A stretch of DNA of 64,000 nucleotides from Stenomitos rutilans HA7619-LM2. Lineage in GTDB: Bacteria > Cyanobacteriota > Cyanobacteriia > Leptolyngbyales > Leptolyngbyaceae. The translations under genes and the position numbers were made by a program. Position 1 is the stretch's first letter. The number at the start of each line of letters is the position of its first letter. The stretch covers positions 310,001 through 374,000 of the forward strand of contig JAHHIE010000001.1 in assembly GCA_019358945.1 (NCBI GenBank), written 5' to 3'. A model generated the notes under the pieces. The model did no database searches and was not told where the DNA came from. It saw nothing but the letters and a program-made list of their open reading frames with translations. Positions 63,906-64,000 of the stretch are shown in pieces.

Positions 63906-64000
63906 AGTCGGTCAGGAGTGCCTTATTCGTCCAATATCACTCTTACCAGTTTATCTTTCACCCATAGCATTTCGATAATTACAGTCAAATTTGATACAAA

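Overview
The window is chromosomal DNA of a cyanobacterium, most likely a filamentous one. HIP1-type octamers (GCGATCGC and its CGATCG core) are dense on both strands, and several genes are typical of cyanobacteria: a plant-type 2Fe-2S ferredoxin, a CpcS/CpeS-type bilin lyase, a Ycf20-like protein, paired DUF697 GTPases and a HEP-island-like polysaccharide cluster. Purine-rich repeats, CAAAACT heptamer repeats and a MITE-like element, all common in such genomes, lie between and even inside genes.

1-13.1 kb is mixed housekeeping: a partial htpX, ileS (with repeat DNA captured inside the reading frame), a small accessory island (a STAND-like ATPase with a HEPN-like C-terminus, then an MntA-HepT toxin-antitoxin pair), ferredoxin, pgk, a universal stress protein, a Uma2 nuclease-like protein, an MtfA-type peptidase, a NERD gene broken by an in-frame TGA, and the ribosome-assembly GTPase RbgA.

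13.5-39.6 kb is dominated by one long exopolysaccharide locus. It holds a Wza/SLBB export protein, a Wzc-like co-polymerase/kinase, a polyprenyl-phosphate sugar transferase, a HepA-like ABC exporter, about eleven glycosyltransferases, a pyruvyltransferase-family protein, a Wzy/WaaL-type membrane protein, and an unusual single-chain fusion of an acyltransferase and a glycosyltransferase. The order sugar transferase, ABC exporter, glycosyltransferases resembles the heterocyst envelope polysaccharide (HEP) island. The simplest reading is lipid-linked repeat synthesis, translocation by the ABC exporter, polymerisation, and export through the Wzc/Wza pair.

39.7-44.3 kb holds a spore-photoproduct-lyase-like radical SAM protein, a GT1 glycosyltransferase, and then an AT-rich, HIP1-poor accessory patch with a frameshifted gene, strong palindromes and the wreck of a tyrosine recombinase. 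44.3-64 kb returns to ordinary genes: two tandem DUF697 GTPases (one lacking its switch motifs), initiator tRNA-Met, a coiled-coil membrane protein, an OmpR-type regulator next to a MITE, a sulfite-oxidase-fold molybdoenzyme with a cytochrome b, a CAP-domain protein, an RNase D-like exonuclease, a bilin lyase, and a branched-chain/neutral amino acid ABC transporter (livM, livG, livF) split by an acyltransferase and a GNAT gene.

No rRNA genes, CRISPR arrays or intact insertion sequences were seen. The best candidates for new biology are the STAND-HEPN/MntA-HepT module, the acyltransferase-glycosyltransferase fusion, the asymmetric GTPase pair, and the repeat insertion inside ileS.
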